From NCBI GenBank assembly GCA_011390435.1, contig JAABSK010000023.1, positions 1-21,133 of the forward strand: 21,133 bases of DNA, read 5' to 3'. Position numbers and translations under genes: made by a program. Within the stretch, counting starts at the first letter, position 1, and every line of letters begins with the position of its first letter. Of the stretch, positions 1-10,986 are shown one piece after another. Below the pieces are notes generated by a model. It searched no databases. It was given only the letters and a program-made list of their open reading frames with translations, and was not told the origin of the DNA. The stretch is from Desulfobacteraceae bacterium (GTDB taxonomy: Bacteria > Desulfobacterota > Desulfobacteria > Desulfobacterales > Desulfobacteraceae).

Positions 1-747
1 TTCGACCAGTTTCTGGTGATTTCTCTGGACGGTACAGTCCCTTTCATCAAAGGCAAACACATTGTTGTACCGGTCTGCAATCACCTGGATCTCAATATGC
101 CGGACATGGGTCAGCAGTTTTTCAACATAGATCCGGGGATTACCAAAAGATGCCTGTGCAAGAACCGATGCCTTGGAAAATGCCGATTCCAGGTCATCCA
201 TATCATAGACTTCATAAATCCCCCTTCCACCGCCACCACCTTCTGCTTTCAGCATTACAGGCAGGCCGATCTCCATGGCAATCCGTCTGGCCTCATCCAC
301 CTCCACTGAATCTTTTGATCCGGGGACAACCGGCACATTCAGCTGTGACGCCAGCTCTCTGACCTGAACCTTGTTTCCCAGAATCTGCATGGGCTCTGTG
401 GGCGGTCCGATAAACAGAATACCGGCATCCTCACACTTTTTCGGAAAGCTTGAATCTTCTGAAACAAACCCCCATCCCGGGTGAATGGCTGCAACGCCAT
501 GGGCTTTGGCAAGTTTTAAAATCAAATCGATGTCCAGATAGGCTCTTGGATTTTCTCCCAAATGGATCAATTCCTGCGCACCTGATGTAAACGGTGCCAC
601 CTTGTCCACGTCTGTTACAGCCAGAACAGGAATTCCCTGCAGAACTTCCCGAATGGAACGGATGATCCGTCGGGCAGTGATGCCACGGTTGGCCACCAGT
701 ATCTTTTTCCCTCTGATGTCATCTTTTACCTGATCAAAATGTTTCAT
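1..747 (-). CDS. Biotin carboxylase (N-terminal 249 residues; runs off the left edge)
   Basis: This is the ATP-dependent biotin carboxylase module of a biotin-dependent carboxylase (acetyl-CoA, propionyl-CoA or pyruvate type). It carboxylates biotin on a carrier protein using bicarbonate and ATP. The frame is open from the ATG at 747 to base 1 (249 codons). Visible landmarks are KILVANRGITARRIIR near residue 15, HPGWGFVSED at 90-99, the ATP-grasp glycine loop KAEGGGGGRGI at 167-177, EKLLTHVRHIEIQV at 209-222 and DERDCTVQRNHQKLVE at 234-249. The Trp in HPGWGF (bacterial AccC usually has Tyr) and VMLKAEGGGGG resemble the large multidomain carboxylases more than classic AccC. The start is supported by GGAGAGAG eight bases upstream. 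It lies 26 bp after birA on the same strand, so it is probably transcribed with its own biotinylating enzyme. The acyl substrate cannot be told because the carboxyltransferase part is outside the window. Confidence 0.9.
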   Translation of the reverse strand, partial: MKHFDQVKDDIRGKKILVANRGITARRIIRSIREVLQGIPVLAVTDVDKVAPFTSGAQELIHLGENPRAYLDIDLILKLAKAHGVAAIHPGWGFVSEDSSFPKKCEDAGILFIGPPTEPMQILGNKVQVRELASQLNVPVVPGSKDSVEVDEARRIAMEIGLPVMLKAEGGGGGRGIYEVYDMDDLESAFSKASVLAQASFGNPRIYVEKLLTHVRHIEIQVIADRYNNVFAFDERDCTVQRNHQKLVE

Positions 748-773
748 ATGATGCTCTCTCCATGTTTTTGTGG

Positions 774-1616
774 TCAATATATCATTCTCGGGACAATCTG
801 TCCCGAATATAAGGTTTCAATTCCGTTGCCATCCATCAGGATCAGCCCTCCTGATCTGTCGATTCCCTTGATGCAGGCCAGCCGTTTTCTGCTGCCCTGA
901 CAGATCTCAACCCACTCATCGTTAAAGGCCAGAATCTTTTCCAGTCGTACTTTCAGATCTGCCGGTGCCGCCAGCATTCCGGCAAAAGATTGTTCAAACC
1001 GCTGAACCAGGGAATACCAGAAATCATGCACCTCCATCTCGCTTTTAAACTGGGTCAGGCAGCAGGGGGGCAGGCAGCTGCCTTGAGTGTTTGCAACAAA
1101 GCCGGGAGCGGTCTGGATGTTTATCCCGATTCCAGCCATGATACACCCATTCCGGTGCTCGATAAGAACTCCGCCAGCTTTTCTGTTGCGGATGAGAATA
1201 TCGTTTGGCCATTTAATTTGCGGAGATATGCCCTGGGCGATCAACTCTTCTGCAATGACCAGACCTGCGGCCAGCGGCAGCAACCCTTCCGCATCAGCGG
1301 CCGTGTCCGGCAGTCGCAGTGTGGCAAACAGGTTTCCAGCACCGGAATCCCACCGCCGGCCAAACTGTCCCCTGCCGCAGGTCTGGGTCATGGCCAGGAC
1401 CCAGGACCCTTCTGGGAACCGGTCCATACCGGTAAGGGACCAGGCCAGATCCATGGTAGAGCTGCAAATATCTGTCAGATAGGCCCAGTGGCAAGGAAAC
1501 GTTTCACACCACAATTGTTCCGGTATCCTGAGCTCTTTTGAAAATTTTCGGCCAAACCGATGAGAAACCTGGCGCTGCCATCTGGAAAAGCTTGTGTTAT
1601 CGACGACGATACTCAT
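774..1616 (-). CDS. birA: Biotin--[acetyl-CoA-carboxylase] ligase, class I (no DNA-binding domain)
   Basis: Biotin protein ligase (280 aa) makes biotinyl-5'-AMP and transfers biotin to the lysine of biotin carrier domains. Motifs are the catalytic loop GRGQFGRRWDSG at 81-92, GNLFATL at 94-100, KWPNDI at 135-140, AGGVLIE at 147-153 and AGIGINI at 161-167. A C-terminal SH3-like segment ends with GNGIETLYSGQIVP. There is no helix-turn-helix region at the N-terminus, so it should not act as the BirA repressor. The reading frame extends to a TTG at 1640, but a consensus promoter has its -10 box at 1649-1654. Transcription would then begin near 1642, leaving no leader for the TTG, so the ATG at 1616 was chosen. 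No strong Shine-Dalgarno is visible before that ATG. The biotin carboxylase gene follows directly. Confidence 0.93.
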   Translation of the reverse strand: MSIVVDNTSFSRWQRQVSHRFGRKFSKELRIPEQLWCETFPCHWAYLTDICSSTMDLAWSLTGMDRFPEGSWVLAMTQTCGRGQFGRRWDSGAGNLFATLRLPDTAADAEGLLPLAAGLVIAEELIAQGISPQIKWPNDILIRNRKAGGVLIEHRNGCIMAGIGINIQTAPGFVANTQGSCLPPCCLTQFKSEMEVHDFWYSLVQRFEQSFAGMLAAPADLKVRLEKILAFNDEWVEICQGSRKRLACIKGIDRSGGLILMDGNGIETLYSGQIVPRMIY

Positions 1617-1648
1617 TTCAAACCATATTCTGCATAGCAAAATTTGAA

Positions 1649-1678
1649 ATTATAAAATACGTTCTTGTTTCTTGTCAA
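1649..1678 (-). promoter_or_regulatory. Near-consensus sigma70 promoter for birA/biotin carboxylase
   Basis: Read on the minus strand, the sequence holds a perfect -35 hexamer TTGACA (1673-1678) and a perfect -10 hexamer TATAAT (1649-1654) separated by 18 bp. Transcription would start near 1642 and give a leader of about 26 nt before the ATG at 1616. It is the best promoter seen in the window. Confidence 0.8.
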
Positions 1679-1859
1679 TATCGATCGTGTTTTTTTTCAT
1701 GAATTTACCCTTAAAAATCCACTGGCAGCAATCAGAAAAATCAAAATCAGACCGGTGCAAATCTTTTTTTGAAAACCTTGACAAACTCTTCATGATTTCA
1801 GACAGTAACACAAAGGATGAAATTATGTTCACGTTAACAGTGCTTTCAGAGGTGAAACC

Positions 1860-2276
1860 ATGAGACTGTCACGAAAACAAATTAAAACCCTGCTAAACGA
1901 CTGGAACCTTGCATGGGAAAAACGGGATCTGGACAAAGTGATGGCATTTTTTCATGAAGACGCCTTTTTTGAAAACTGGAACGGCGCCTATGTCAAAGGC
2001 GCTGAGGCCATCCGGAACGCCTGGAAAGTCTGGTTTGACAACCACGGCAATTTCAGGTTCCTTGAAGAAGAGGTTTTTATTGATGAAACGCTTCAAAAAG
2101 TATTGTATCGCTGGGTGCTTGAATGGCCTTCAACAGAGGCCGGGTATGAAAATCAGCTTGAAATCAGAAAAGGTCTGGATATTCTCCATCTCAAAGACGG
2201 CAGGATCATCAATAAACTGACCTATACCAAAACCAGCGTTGAAATCGACAATCAGCGGCTGACACTTCATCTATAA
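1860..2276 (+). CDS. NTF2/SnoaL-like family protein
   Basis: A 138-residue soluble protein with the pattern of the NTF2-like/SnoaL fold. An N-terminal helix (LLNDWNLAWEKRDLDKVMAF) is followed by FHEDAFFENWNGAYVKGAEAI, a W-rich middle region, and then LDILHLKDGRIINKLTY, the typical closing strand pair of the family. Members are small isomerases, hydrolases or ligand-binding proteins, and nothing here fixes a substrate. The ATG is preceded by AGAGGTGAAACC, a good ribosome binding site. It is followed 24 bp later by an acetyltransferase gene on the same strand, so the two are probably co-transcribed. The upstream interval 1680-1859 contains no convincing gene. Confidence 0.75.
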   Translation: MRLSRKQIKTLLNDWNLAWEKRDLDKVMAFFHEDAFFENWNGAYVKGAEAIRNAWKVWFDNHGNFRFLEEEVFIDETLQKVLYRWVLEWPSTEAGYENQLEIRKGLDILHLKDGRIINKLTYTKTSVEIDNQRLTLHL

Positions 2277-2300
2277 TATGATTATCAACAGGAGTACCGC

Positions 2301-2807
2301 ATGGACGAGATCCGCATCCTTGAAGCAAACCTGGATCTTACGCTTCATTCCCAGGCCATTATCGAACTGACCCACGGGTATGCCGCCGACCCCATGGGAA
2401 ACGGCAAGCCATTGGCACCGGAAGCGGCAAAAAATCTGATTCCCGGCCTGGCCAAGCGGCCGGCCACTATTGTTTTTCTGGCTTTTTACAACAACAAACC
2501 TGTGGGACTGGCTACCTGTTTTGAAGGCTTTTCAACCTTTACAGCCCGGCCCCTGATTCATATCAGTGACCTTTATCTGATGCCTGACTTCCGGGGGAAA
2601 ACCATTGCAAAACGCCTTTTGGACACGATCAAAAAAAAAGCACATGAACTGAATTGCTGCAAAATCACTCTGGAAGTCCAGGAAAACAACCACAGAGCCC
2701 GCCATGTATACGAAGCTGCCGGATTTGATCGGGAGGTGCATGGGAAAGAAGCCGGGCCGGCACTGTTGTTCTCTCAGCACCTGCCGGATAACGAAACATC
2801 TGCGTAA
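2301..2807 (+). CDS. GNAT family N-acetyltransferase
   Basis: A 168-residue acetyl-CoA-dependent acyltransferase of the GNAT superfamily. The fold signature is clear: strand 4 HISDLYLMPDFRGK (87-100) leads into the acetyl-CoA pyrophosphate loop FRGKTIAKRLL (97-107). A later stretch, ITLEVQENNHRARHVYEAAGF (122-142), matches motif B with its conserved Asn and Tyr. The loop here is R-G-K-T-I-A rather than the usual R-G-x-G-x-G/A, so one glycine is replaced by Thr, which the family tolerates. The substrate is unknown. The start ATG follows CAGGAG. It sits between the SnoaL-like gene and the histidine kinase remnant on the same strand. Confidence 0.85.
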   Translation: MDEIRILEANLDLTLHSQAIIELTHGYAADPMGNGKPLAPEAAKNLIPGLAKRPATIVFLAFYNNKPVGLATCFEGFSTFTARPLIHISDLYLMPDFRGKTIAKRLLDTIKKKAHELNCCKITLEVQENNHRARHVYEAAGFDREVHGKEAGPALLFSQHLPDNETSA

Positions 2808-2846
2808 CTGCTTGGATCTTCACCTGTTTTTATAGGCAGATATCAA

Positions 2847-3155
2847 ATGGACCGATGGTTAAACGTGTTCTTGAAAAATTATGCCCCTGATGAAAAAGAA
2901 ACGTTCCTGCGGGCACGGTTTTCGACGATCGCTATTCTCTGCATTCTTCTGACAACATCTGCCACCATCATTTACACCACTTTTTTATACGGCCCTTTCA
3001 GCACGCTTGTGCTGATGGAAATGTGCGGACTGTTGGTCATGCTGGTCGCCTTAGGCATTCTGGTAAAAGGCAATTATTTCATTGCGGTTCATACCATTTT
3101 CATCACCGGTTTTGCGACACTATGGCTGGTGATGTTCATTTGGAATGGCTCATGA
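2847..3155 (+). CDS. Membrane N-terminal fragment of a sensor histidine kinase (probably a broken gene)
   Basis: An ORF of 102 codons with about three hydrophobic segments (roughly residues 24-47, 52-74 and 78-98) after a charged cytoplasmic N-terminus (LKNYAPDEKETFLRARF). It ends abruptly inside or just after the third membrane segment, and its last 11 bases overlap the histidine kinase ORF, which lies in the next frame (+1). This arrangement suggests the N-terminal sensor half of a kinase whose middle part (remaining membrane segments and the start of the dimerisation helix) was lost in a deletion that also shifted the frame. The alternative is a genuine small membrane protein translated with a separate kinase. 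No strong Shine-Dalgarno precedes the ATG. Confidence 0.6.
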   Translation: MDRWLNVFLKNYAPDEKETFLRARFSTIAILCILLTTSATIIYTTFLYGPFSTLVLMEMCGLLVMLVALGILVKGNYFIAVHTIFITGFATLWLVMFIWNGS

Positions 3156-3900
3156 AATCAACAATCCGCTGGCCGGCATCATGCAGAATTCCCAGCTCAT
3201 ATACAGCAGGCTTACCCAGGCCATGCCTGCAAATGACAAGGTGGCGGCAGATTTAGGGGTCTCGATGGCGGTAATTAACAGCTACATGACGCAAAGAGGC
3301 ATTTTAAAACAGCTTCAAAGCATTCATCACGCCAGCCAGCGCATCACCCAGATCATCGAAAACATGCTGACTTTTTCAAAAAAAAGCGATCTGCAAAGAA
3401 AAGAATCAGACCCCATCACGTTAATGGAAAATACCCTGGCGCTTTTAAAAAATGATCCGGTTCTCAACCACAGACAACACGGACACTCAATTGAGATCAT
3501 TCGTGAATATGCATCTTGTCTCCCTAAAGTTTTTTGTGAAACAAGTAAAATACAGCAGGTGATGTTTAATCTGTTCAAAAATGCTGTTGAATCCATGAAT
3601 GCAAAAACTTATGACAATGACGCACCTCAACTGACGATTCGTCTCAAAAGTGGACAGGCGCATTTACATATTGACGTGGAGGATAATGGGACAGGGATTG
3701 ACACTGAAACATGCAAACACATTTTTGAACCGTTTTTTACAACAAAGGGCTTTGAAAAAGGAACAGGGCTGGGGTTGTCGATCTCCTATTTTATCATTGT
3801 TGACCATCACGGCGGGCAGATGACAGTAAACTCGACACCTGGCAAAGGCACCTGCTTCACTGTCAAGCTTCCGTTCCGGTCTGGCAACCGCACTGGATGA
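3145..3900 (+). CDS. Sensor histidine kinase, C-terminal catalytic part (truncated at the H-box)
   Basis: 251 residues covering the phosphorylatable H-box and the complete ATPase domain of a two-component histidine kinase. The H-box is MAHEINNPLAGI with His3. The N-box is FNLFKNAVES (Asn146), the G1 box VEDNGTGID (Asp180), the F-box IFEPFFTT (193-200) and the G2 box GTGLGLSI (206-213), ending with GKGTCFTVKLPF. All ATP-binding motifs look intact. The ORF begins two residues before the catalytic His, so the first part of the DHp helix and any sensor or linker are missing. Upstream in this frame there is only C-S-F-G before a stop at 3130. Met1 corresponds to the Met that usually follows Gly in GMAHEINNP. 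No response regulator gene lies nearby. It converges on ligA, with only 9 bp between the stops. Confidence 0.8.
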   Translation: MAHEINNPLAGIMQNSQLIYSRLTQAMPANDKVAADLGVSMAVINSYMTQRGILKQLQSIHHASQRITQIIENMLTFSKKSDLQRKESDPITLMENTLALLKNDPVLNHRQHGHSIEIIREYASCLPKVFCETSKIQQVMFNLFKNAVESMNAKTYDNDAPQLTIRLKSGQAHLHIDVEDNGTGIDTETCKHIFEPFFTTKGFEKGTGLGLSISYFIIVDHHGGQMTVNSTPGKGTCFTVKLPFRSGNRTG

Positions 3901-3909
3901 TACTGGTTT

Positions 3910-6701
<2,792 letters not shown>

Positions 6702-6955
6702 CTTTAACCTCGTCAATGATCTCGTACAGCCACATGACATCCTCGATGGACAATCGCCCGGCTTTTGAAGGGGCCCGGTCCGTGCCATCCTTTTTTTTCA
6801 GAATTCTGGGGCCCAGCTGAAGCTTTGGTTCACCGTCACCATACTGATGGATTGAAATGAGCAGTCCGGTTTCTTCGTTTTTCCATTCCTTGAGCTTTTG
6901 GTCCTTTTCAGGATCATATCCTGCCATTGTTTTGTTCCTTTCCTGATATCATCTG

Positions 6956-9031
6956 CTAAATTTTAGAAAAATCCGCAATATTTTTAAACAATCCTGACAC
7001 ACGCCAGAGCAGGGCAATCCGGTTATTCCTGAGCGCCTCATTCTCGGCCATGACCATCACATCGGTGAAAAACTGATCCACCACAGGTCTGAGCAGGGCA
7101 ATCCGGGACAATGCTTTATCATAGTCTCCCGTTTGAATCAAGCCATCCACAAGGGTATTCACCTGTGAAACCTGGTCCAGCAGATCCGATTCCGCTGACT
7201 GCTCAAACAGGGTTTCATCCACAGACAGACCACTTTCCTGACCGGATTTTTTCAAAATATTTTCCACCCGCTTGAAGGTGATGGACAAGGGCTCAAAATC
7301 CGGGTCTTTTCTCAGCGCTTCCAGGGCCTTGACCCGCAGCACCACATCGGGAATATTGTCAAAAGATGCCCCCAGGGCAGATTGAACCGCTTCTCTTGAA
7401 AATCCGGCATCCACCAGAAGATTCACCATCCGGTTTTTTAAAAACGCTTCGACCTGCTGAGCAGTCTGCTGTTTTTGACTGCCGTGCGGCAGATAGGCAT
7501 CCAGTGCTTTTTCAATAATGTGTGCCACTGGAATCTCAATATTCTCAGCCATCATGATCTGAAGGATGCCGATCCCCTGACGCCGCAGTGCATAGGGGTC
7601 TGCATTGCCCGTGGGAATCAGGTCCACTGAAAAGCACCCGCAGATGGTGTCCATCTTATCGGCAATGGCCAGAATGCAGGCCGTTGGAATTTCAGGCAGC
7701 TGACCGCCAGAATACACCGGCCGGTAATGCTGTTCAATGGCAAGGGCAACATCCTCAGGTTCGCCCGCTTTCAACGCGTACGCCCTGCCGATCATTCCCT
7801 GCAGTTTGGTAAATTCAATCACCACCTGGCTGACCAGATCAGCCTTGCAGATCTGAGCGGCCCGTCTGACATTCCGGGTCAGGGCCTGCTTGTCATCATC
7901 GGCTGATGCCTGGGCCAGAAAGGCCCCCAAATCTGAAATCCGGATGGTTTTTTCATATACTGTTCCCAATTTTTCCTGAAAGGTCACCTGTTTGAGTTTT
8001 TCAGCAAACCCATCCAGAGAGGTTTCCAGATCGGTTTCATAAAAGAATTTGGCATCGGAAAGCCGTGCGCGCAAAACCTTTTCATGGCCTTTTGCCACCA
8101 GCGTCATATCTTTTGCCCGGGTGTTGTTCACCGCAATAAATTGATTTTTCAGGGTGCCTGAAGCATCGGTCAGGGCAAAATATTTCTGGTGCTCCCGCAT
8201 GGCAGTGATCAGCACTTCGTCCGGCACCTCAAGAAAGGAAGGATCAAAGGTTCCCGCCACAGGAAAGGGATATTCCACAAGATTGGTCACCAGATCCACC
8301 AGTTCAGCATCCTCAAGAATCACTGCCCCGCTTTCAGCGGCGCAAGCTTCAATCGTTTTTTTCAGCAGTGTTTTGCGCTTTTCAATATCCGGAACAATCC
8401 CAACGGATTCTGCCACATCGATGTAGGCATCTGCAGATTGAAGACGATGTTTTCCAGGATACATGAACTGGTGGCCGAAAATCCAGTCGGAAGAGACAAT
8501 ATTGCCGACGGTGAAACAAAGCGGTCGCGACCCCAGCAATCCGGTCAAAGAAATAATCGGCCGGGCAAAACTGATGGACAGATCTGACCAGCGCATGCTT
8601 TTGGGAAAAGGAATGGACAAAATCTCCTTTTCCAGAATACCCTGGATGATCGTATCTGAGGATTCACAGGTCTCCTGAACAACCGCAGTCAAATACCTGC
8701 CTTTGGGCGTGTCTTCAATACGGATCTGATCCAGCGGAATGCCGGCTTTATCAGCAAATTTGCGGGCGGCAATGGTGGGATTTTTGTCTGCATCAAATCC
8801 AACACTTTCCGGCGGACCTGTCATGATGGATTGCCGGGATTTCTGACGGTCTGCCACATCTTTTACCATCAGCGCAAGGCGCCGCGGTGTGCCAAAAGTC
8901 GATGCGGTTCCATGATCGATCCTGGCATTGTCCAGTGCGGCCAGGACATTTTTGCAAAAAGCGTTTAATGCAGGAACAATATACCCGGCAGGGATCTCTT
9001 CAGTTCCGATTTCAATTAACAGTGTATCCAT
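6956..9031 (-). CDS. glyS: Glycine--tRNA ligase beta subunit
   Basis: The beta subunit (691 aa; E. coli 689) of the bacterial alpha2beta2 glycyl-tRNA synthetase. It binds tRNA-Gly and supports aminoacylation by the alpha subunit. It opens with the family hallmark LLIEIGTEEIPAGYI (4-18) and contains FGTPRRLAL (46-54). The mid-region HD-like part has VTNLVEYPFPVAGTFD and FLEVPDEVLITAMREHQKYF (the latter is a classic GlyS signature), and later ADKMDTICGCF and DPYALRRQGIGI. The C-terminal domain is helical. Its ATG follows the glyQ TAA directly (GTAAATG), with GGGGAGGGG upstream as the ribosome binding site, so the two subunits are translationally coupled. Confidence 0.97.
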   Translation of the reverse strand: MDTLLIEIGTEEIPAGYIVPALNAFCKNVLAALDNARIDHGTASTFGTPRRLALMVKDVADRQKSRQSIMTGPPESVGFDADKNPTIAARKFADKAGIPLDQIRIEDTPKGRYLTAVVQETCESSDTIIQGILEKEILSIPFPKSMRWSDLSISFARPIISLTGLLGSRPLCFTVGNIVSSDWIFGHQFMYPGKHRLQSADAYIDVAESVGIVPDIEKRKTLLKKTIEACAAESGAVILEDAELVDLVTNLVEYPFPVAGTFDPSFLEVPDEVLITAMREHQKYFALTDASGTLKNQFIAVNNTRAKDMTLVAKGHEKVLRARLSDAKFFYETDLETSLDGFAEKLKQVTFQEKLGTVYEKTIRISDLGAFLAQASADDDKQALTRNVRRAAQICKADLVSQVVIEFTKLQGMIGRAYALKAGEPEDVALAIEQHYRPVYSGGQLPEIPTACILAIADKMDTICGCFSVDLIPTGNADPYALRRQGIGILQIMMAENIEIPVAHIIEKALDAYLPHGSQKQQTAQQVEAFLKNRMVNLLVDAGFSREAVQSALGASFDNIPDVVLRVKALEALRKDPDFEPLSITFKRVENILKKSGQESGLSVDETLFEQSAESDLLDQVSQVNTLVDGLIQTGDYDKALSRIALLRPVVDQFFTDVMVMAENEALRNNRIALLWRVSGLFKNIADFSKI

Positions 9032-9913
9032 TTACTTTTCCCCTCCCCTGTTCAACAGCGGGTGCCCCATCTCCTGGCGCTGCTGGATATACGCTGTGGA
9101 ACACAGTCGTGCAATATCACGGATGCGCTTGATGTATCCGGTTCGTTCCGTCACACTGATGGCACCCCGTGCATCCAGGAGGTTGAAAGTGTGTGAACAT
9201 TTCAGGCAGTATTCATATGCCGGCAGCACCAGGCCAGCAGAAATGATCCGGTGAGCCTCTGCTTCATATTTTTTAAACAGATCAAACAACAGATCCGTGT
9301 CTGCAATCTCAAAATTATAGGTGGACTGTTCAACTTCCTGCTGATGATAGACATCCCGGTAGGTGATCTGGTCATTCCATTTTAAATCATAAACACTGTC
9401 CACGCCCTGCAGGTACATGCAGATCCGCTCCAGTCCATAGGTCAGCTCGACTGAAACCGGTTTGACATCCACACTTCCTGTGACCTGGAAATAGGTAAAC
9501 TGTGTCACCTCCATTCCGTCCAGCCAGACCTCCCAGCCCAGACCGGAAGCGCCAAGCGTTGGAGATTCCCAGTCATCTTCAACAAAACGGATATCATGCT
9601 CCAAAGGATCGACTCCCAGGATTTTCATCGACTCCAGGTACAATTGCTGTACATCAGGCGGCGATGGTTTCAAGATCACCTGGTACTGGTAATAATGCTG
9701 AAGCCGGTTGGGATTTTCCCCGTACCGGCCGTCAGTGGGCCGTCTTGACGGCTGAACATAGGCCACTTTCCACGGTTCCGGTCCAAGAGCCCTCAGCAGC
9801 GTTGTGGGATGGAAGGTTCCTGCCCCCACCTCCATATCATATGACTGCATGAGCACGCACCCTTTCCGGGCCCAGAATTGATTCAGATTTAAAATCACAT
9901 CTTGAAAATTCAT
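9032..9913 (-). CDS. glyQ: Glycine--tRNA ligase alpha subunit
   Basis: The catalytic alpha subunit (293 aa; E. coli 303), which activates glycine and loads tRNA-Gly. The protein is highly conserved: it starts [19 protein letters not shown] and contains [16 protein letters not shown] (23-38), [18 protein letters not shown] (53-70), [18 protein letters not shown] (113-130) and [11 protein letters not shown] (132-142). The terminal region [15 protein letters not shown] is also typical. The start ATG has TTGGAG five bases upstream. It precedes glyS with no intergenic bases and follows the GHMP kinase by 32 bp. This two-subunit form contrasts with the single-chain enzyme of eukaryotes, archaea and many other bacteria. 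Confidence 0.98.
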   Translation of the reverse strand: MNFQDVILNLNQFWARKGCVLMQSYDMEVGAGTFHPTTLLRALGPEPWKVAYVQPSRRPTDGRYGENPNRLQHYYQYQVILKPSPPDVQQLYLESMKILGVDPLEHDIRFVEDDWESPTLGASGLGWEVWLDGMEVTQFTYFQVTGSVDVKPVSVELTYGLERICMYLQGVDSVYDLKWNDQITYRDVYHQQEVEQSTYNFEIADTDLLFDLFKKYEAEAHRIISAGLVLPAYEYCLKCSHTFNLLDARGAISVTERTGYIKRIRDIARLCSTAYIQQRQEMGHPLLNRGGEK

Positions 9914-9945
9914 GTTACTCCAATTTTTATATCAAAACTTAGGGG

Positions 9946-10986
9946 TTAATGTATGATGATACCGGCATTGTCAATCGTTACATCAAGAAGCGCGCCATCC
10001 TTGATATGTCTGAGGATCTCCTGCCAGGCCGGCCTGAGAGCAGTGATATCTGACAGCTGCCCCACAGCCCATAAACAGCCGCCCCCGCCTGCGCCGGTAA
10101 ATCGCGCACCACAGCCCAGTGTAACTGCTGTTTCAAACAACTTTTTACCGGTATTGTCAAGCACCTCAGGGGTCATTTTACACCTCAACAGGGTCTCCTG
10201 GTTCATCAGCTCTGCTGCTGTTTCAAATTGTTTTTCCTTTATGGCTGATGCAAAGGCAGTTGTCAATTCACAGATGGTTTCAAACGGATGCCGGGTCTCT
10301 CCCCGGACAAACGAAGCCACCCACTGGGAATTGATATCTTTTGAAACATGCGGGATTCCACAATACGCCACCAGCATGCAGTCGTTGAGTTCCTGCCGCT
10401 CATCATCCGTGCTGCAGAGGATATGACGATCAAATTCCGGGGCGGTGTTTCCCATCTTCCAATGCCACTGGTTTACACCGCCAAAAGCTGCCGCCAGCTG
10501 GTCCTGAACACCGCAGGGGACACCCGCCACACTGGCCTCAATATAGTGGATCAACCAGGCAACCTGTTCTGGAACAATTGACCTGCCCTGTGCTGTCAAA
10601 ATGGCTGCGGCAATGGCAACGGCTGCGGCAGAAGACCCGCCAAGGGCACTTCGGGGCGGTGAAGTGGATTCAATATGGATATGAACCCCGTGGACGTCAA
10701 AATAGTCAGCCACGGCAAACATCAGTCCCATGGGATGGTTAAACGGAGCCAGGTGCTGCTTGAACACTGCGCTTTCAAATCCCTTTGACGACACTTTGAC
10801 ACTCCCGTTTTGAAACGGAAAAAGCGTGACATGGGTTCGCATGTCCAGGGCCAGATTCACACTTGACGGGCCTTTTCGGATCATGGGCAGATAAAAGGTG
10901 GAAATATCCAGTGTGCCCCCGAAATCCACTCTGCAGGGGACGCTGGCATGGATGGTCTGCTTTTCCAGTATGGACTGTAAATTCAT
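9946..10986 (-). CDS. GHMP-family sugar kinase
   Basis: A 346-residue small-molecule kinase of the GHMP superfamily (galactokinase, homoserine, mevalonate, phosphomevalonate kinases). The three motifs are visible. Motif 1 is PCRVDFGGTLDIS (17-29). The ATP-binding motif 2 is PPRSALGGSSAAAVAIA (110-126). Motif 3 is GCGARFTGAGGGGCLWA (291-307). The stretch GVPCGVQDQLAAAFGGVN (155-172) is like the sugar-binding loop of heptose-7-phosphate, fucose and related sugar kinases (typically GxKQDQYAAAFGG), so a sugar or sugar-phosphate substrate is likelier than mevalonate or homoserine. Which sugar is unknown. Its ATG overlaps the recO stop (ATGA), indicating coupled translation. No glycan biosynthesis gene lies beside it. 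Confidence 0.85.
   Translation of the reverse strand: MNLQSILEKQTIHASVPCRVDFGGTLDISTFYLPMIRKGPSSVNLALDMRTHVTLFPFQNGSVKVSSKGFESAVFKQHLAPFNHPMGLMFAVADYFDVHGVHIHIESTSPPRSALGGSSAAAVAIAAAILTAQGRSIVPEQVAWLIHYIEASVAGVPCGVQDQLAAAFGGVNQWHWKMGNTAPEFDRHILCSTDDERQELNDCMLVAYCGIPHVSKDINSQWVASFVRGETRHPFETICELTTAFASAIKEKQFETAAELMNQETLLRCKMTPEVLDNTGKKLFETAVTLGCGARFTGAGGGGCLWAVGQLSDITALRPAWQEILRHIKDGALLDVTIDNAGIIIH

Noticed and set aside
1778..1806. TTGACA on the plus strand as promoter of the SnoaL-like gene
   Set aside because: The -35 hexamer is perfect, but no acceptable -10 hexamer occurs 16-18 bp downstream (gacagt at 17 bp).
1650..1863. Two overlapping ORFs of about 60 codons on opposite strands between birA and the SnoaL-like gene
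   Set aside because: The minus-strand ORF covers the birA promoter and the plus-strand one only fills A/T-rich intergenic DNA. Neither has a clear ribosome binding site or a protein-like composition.
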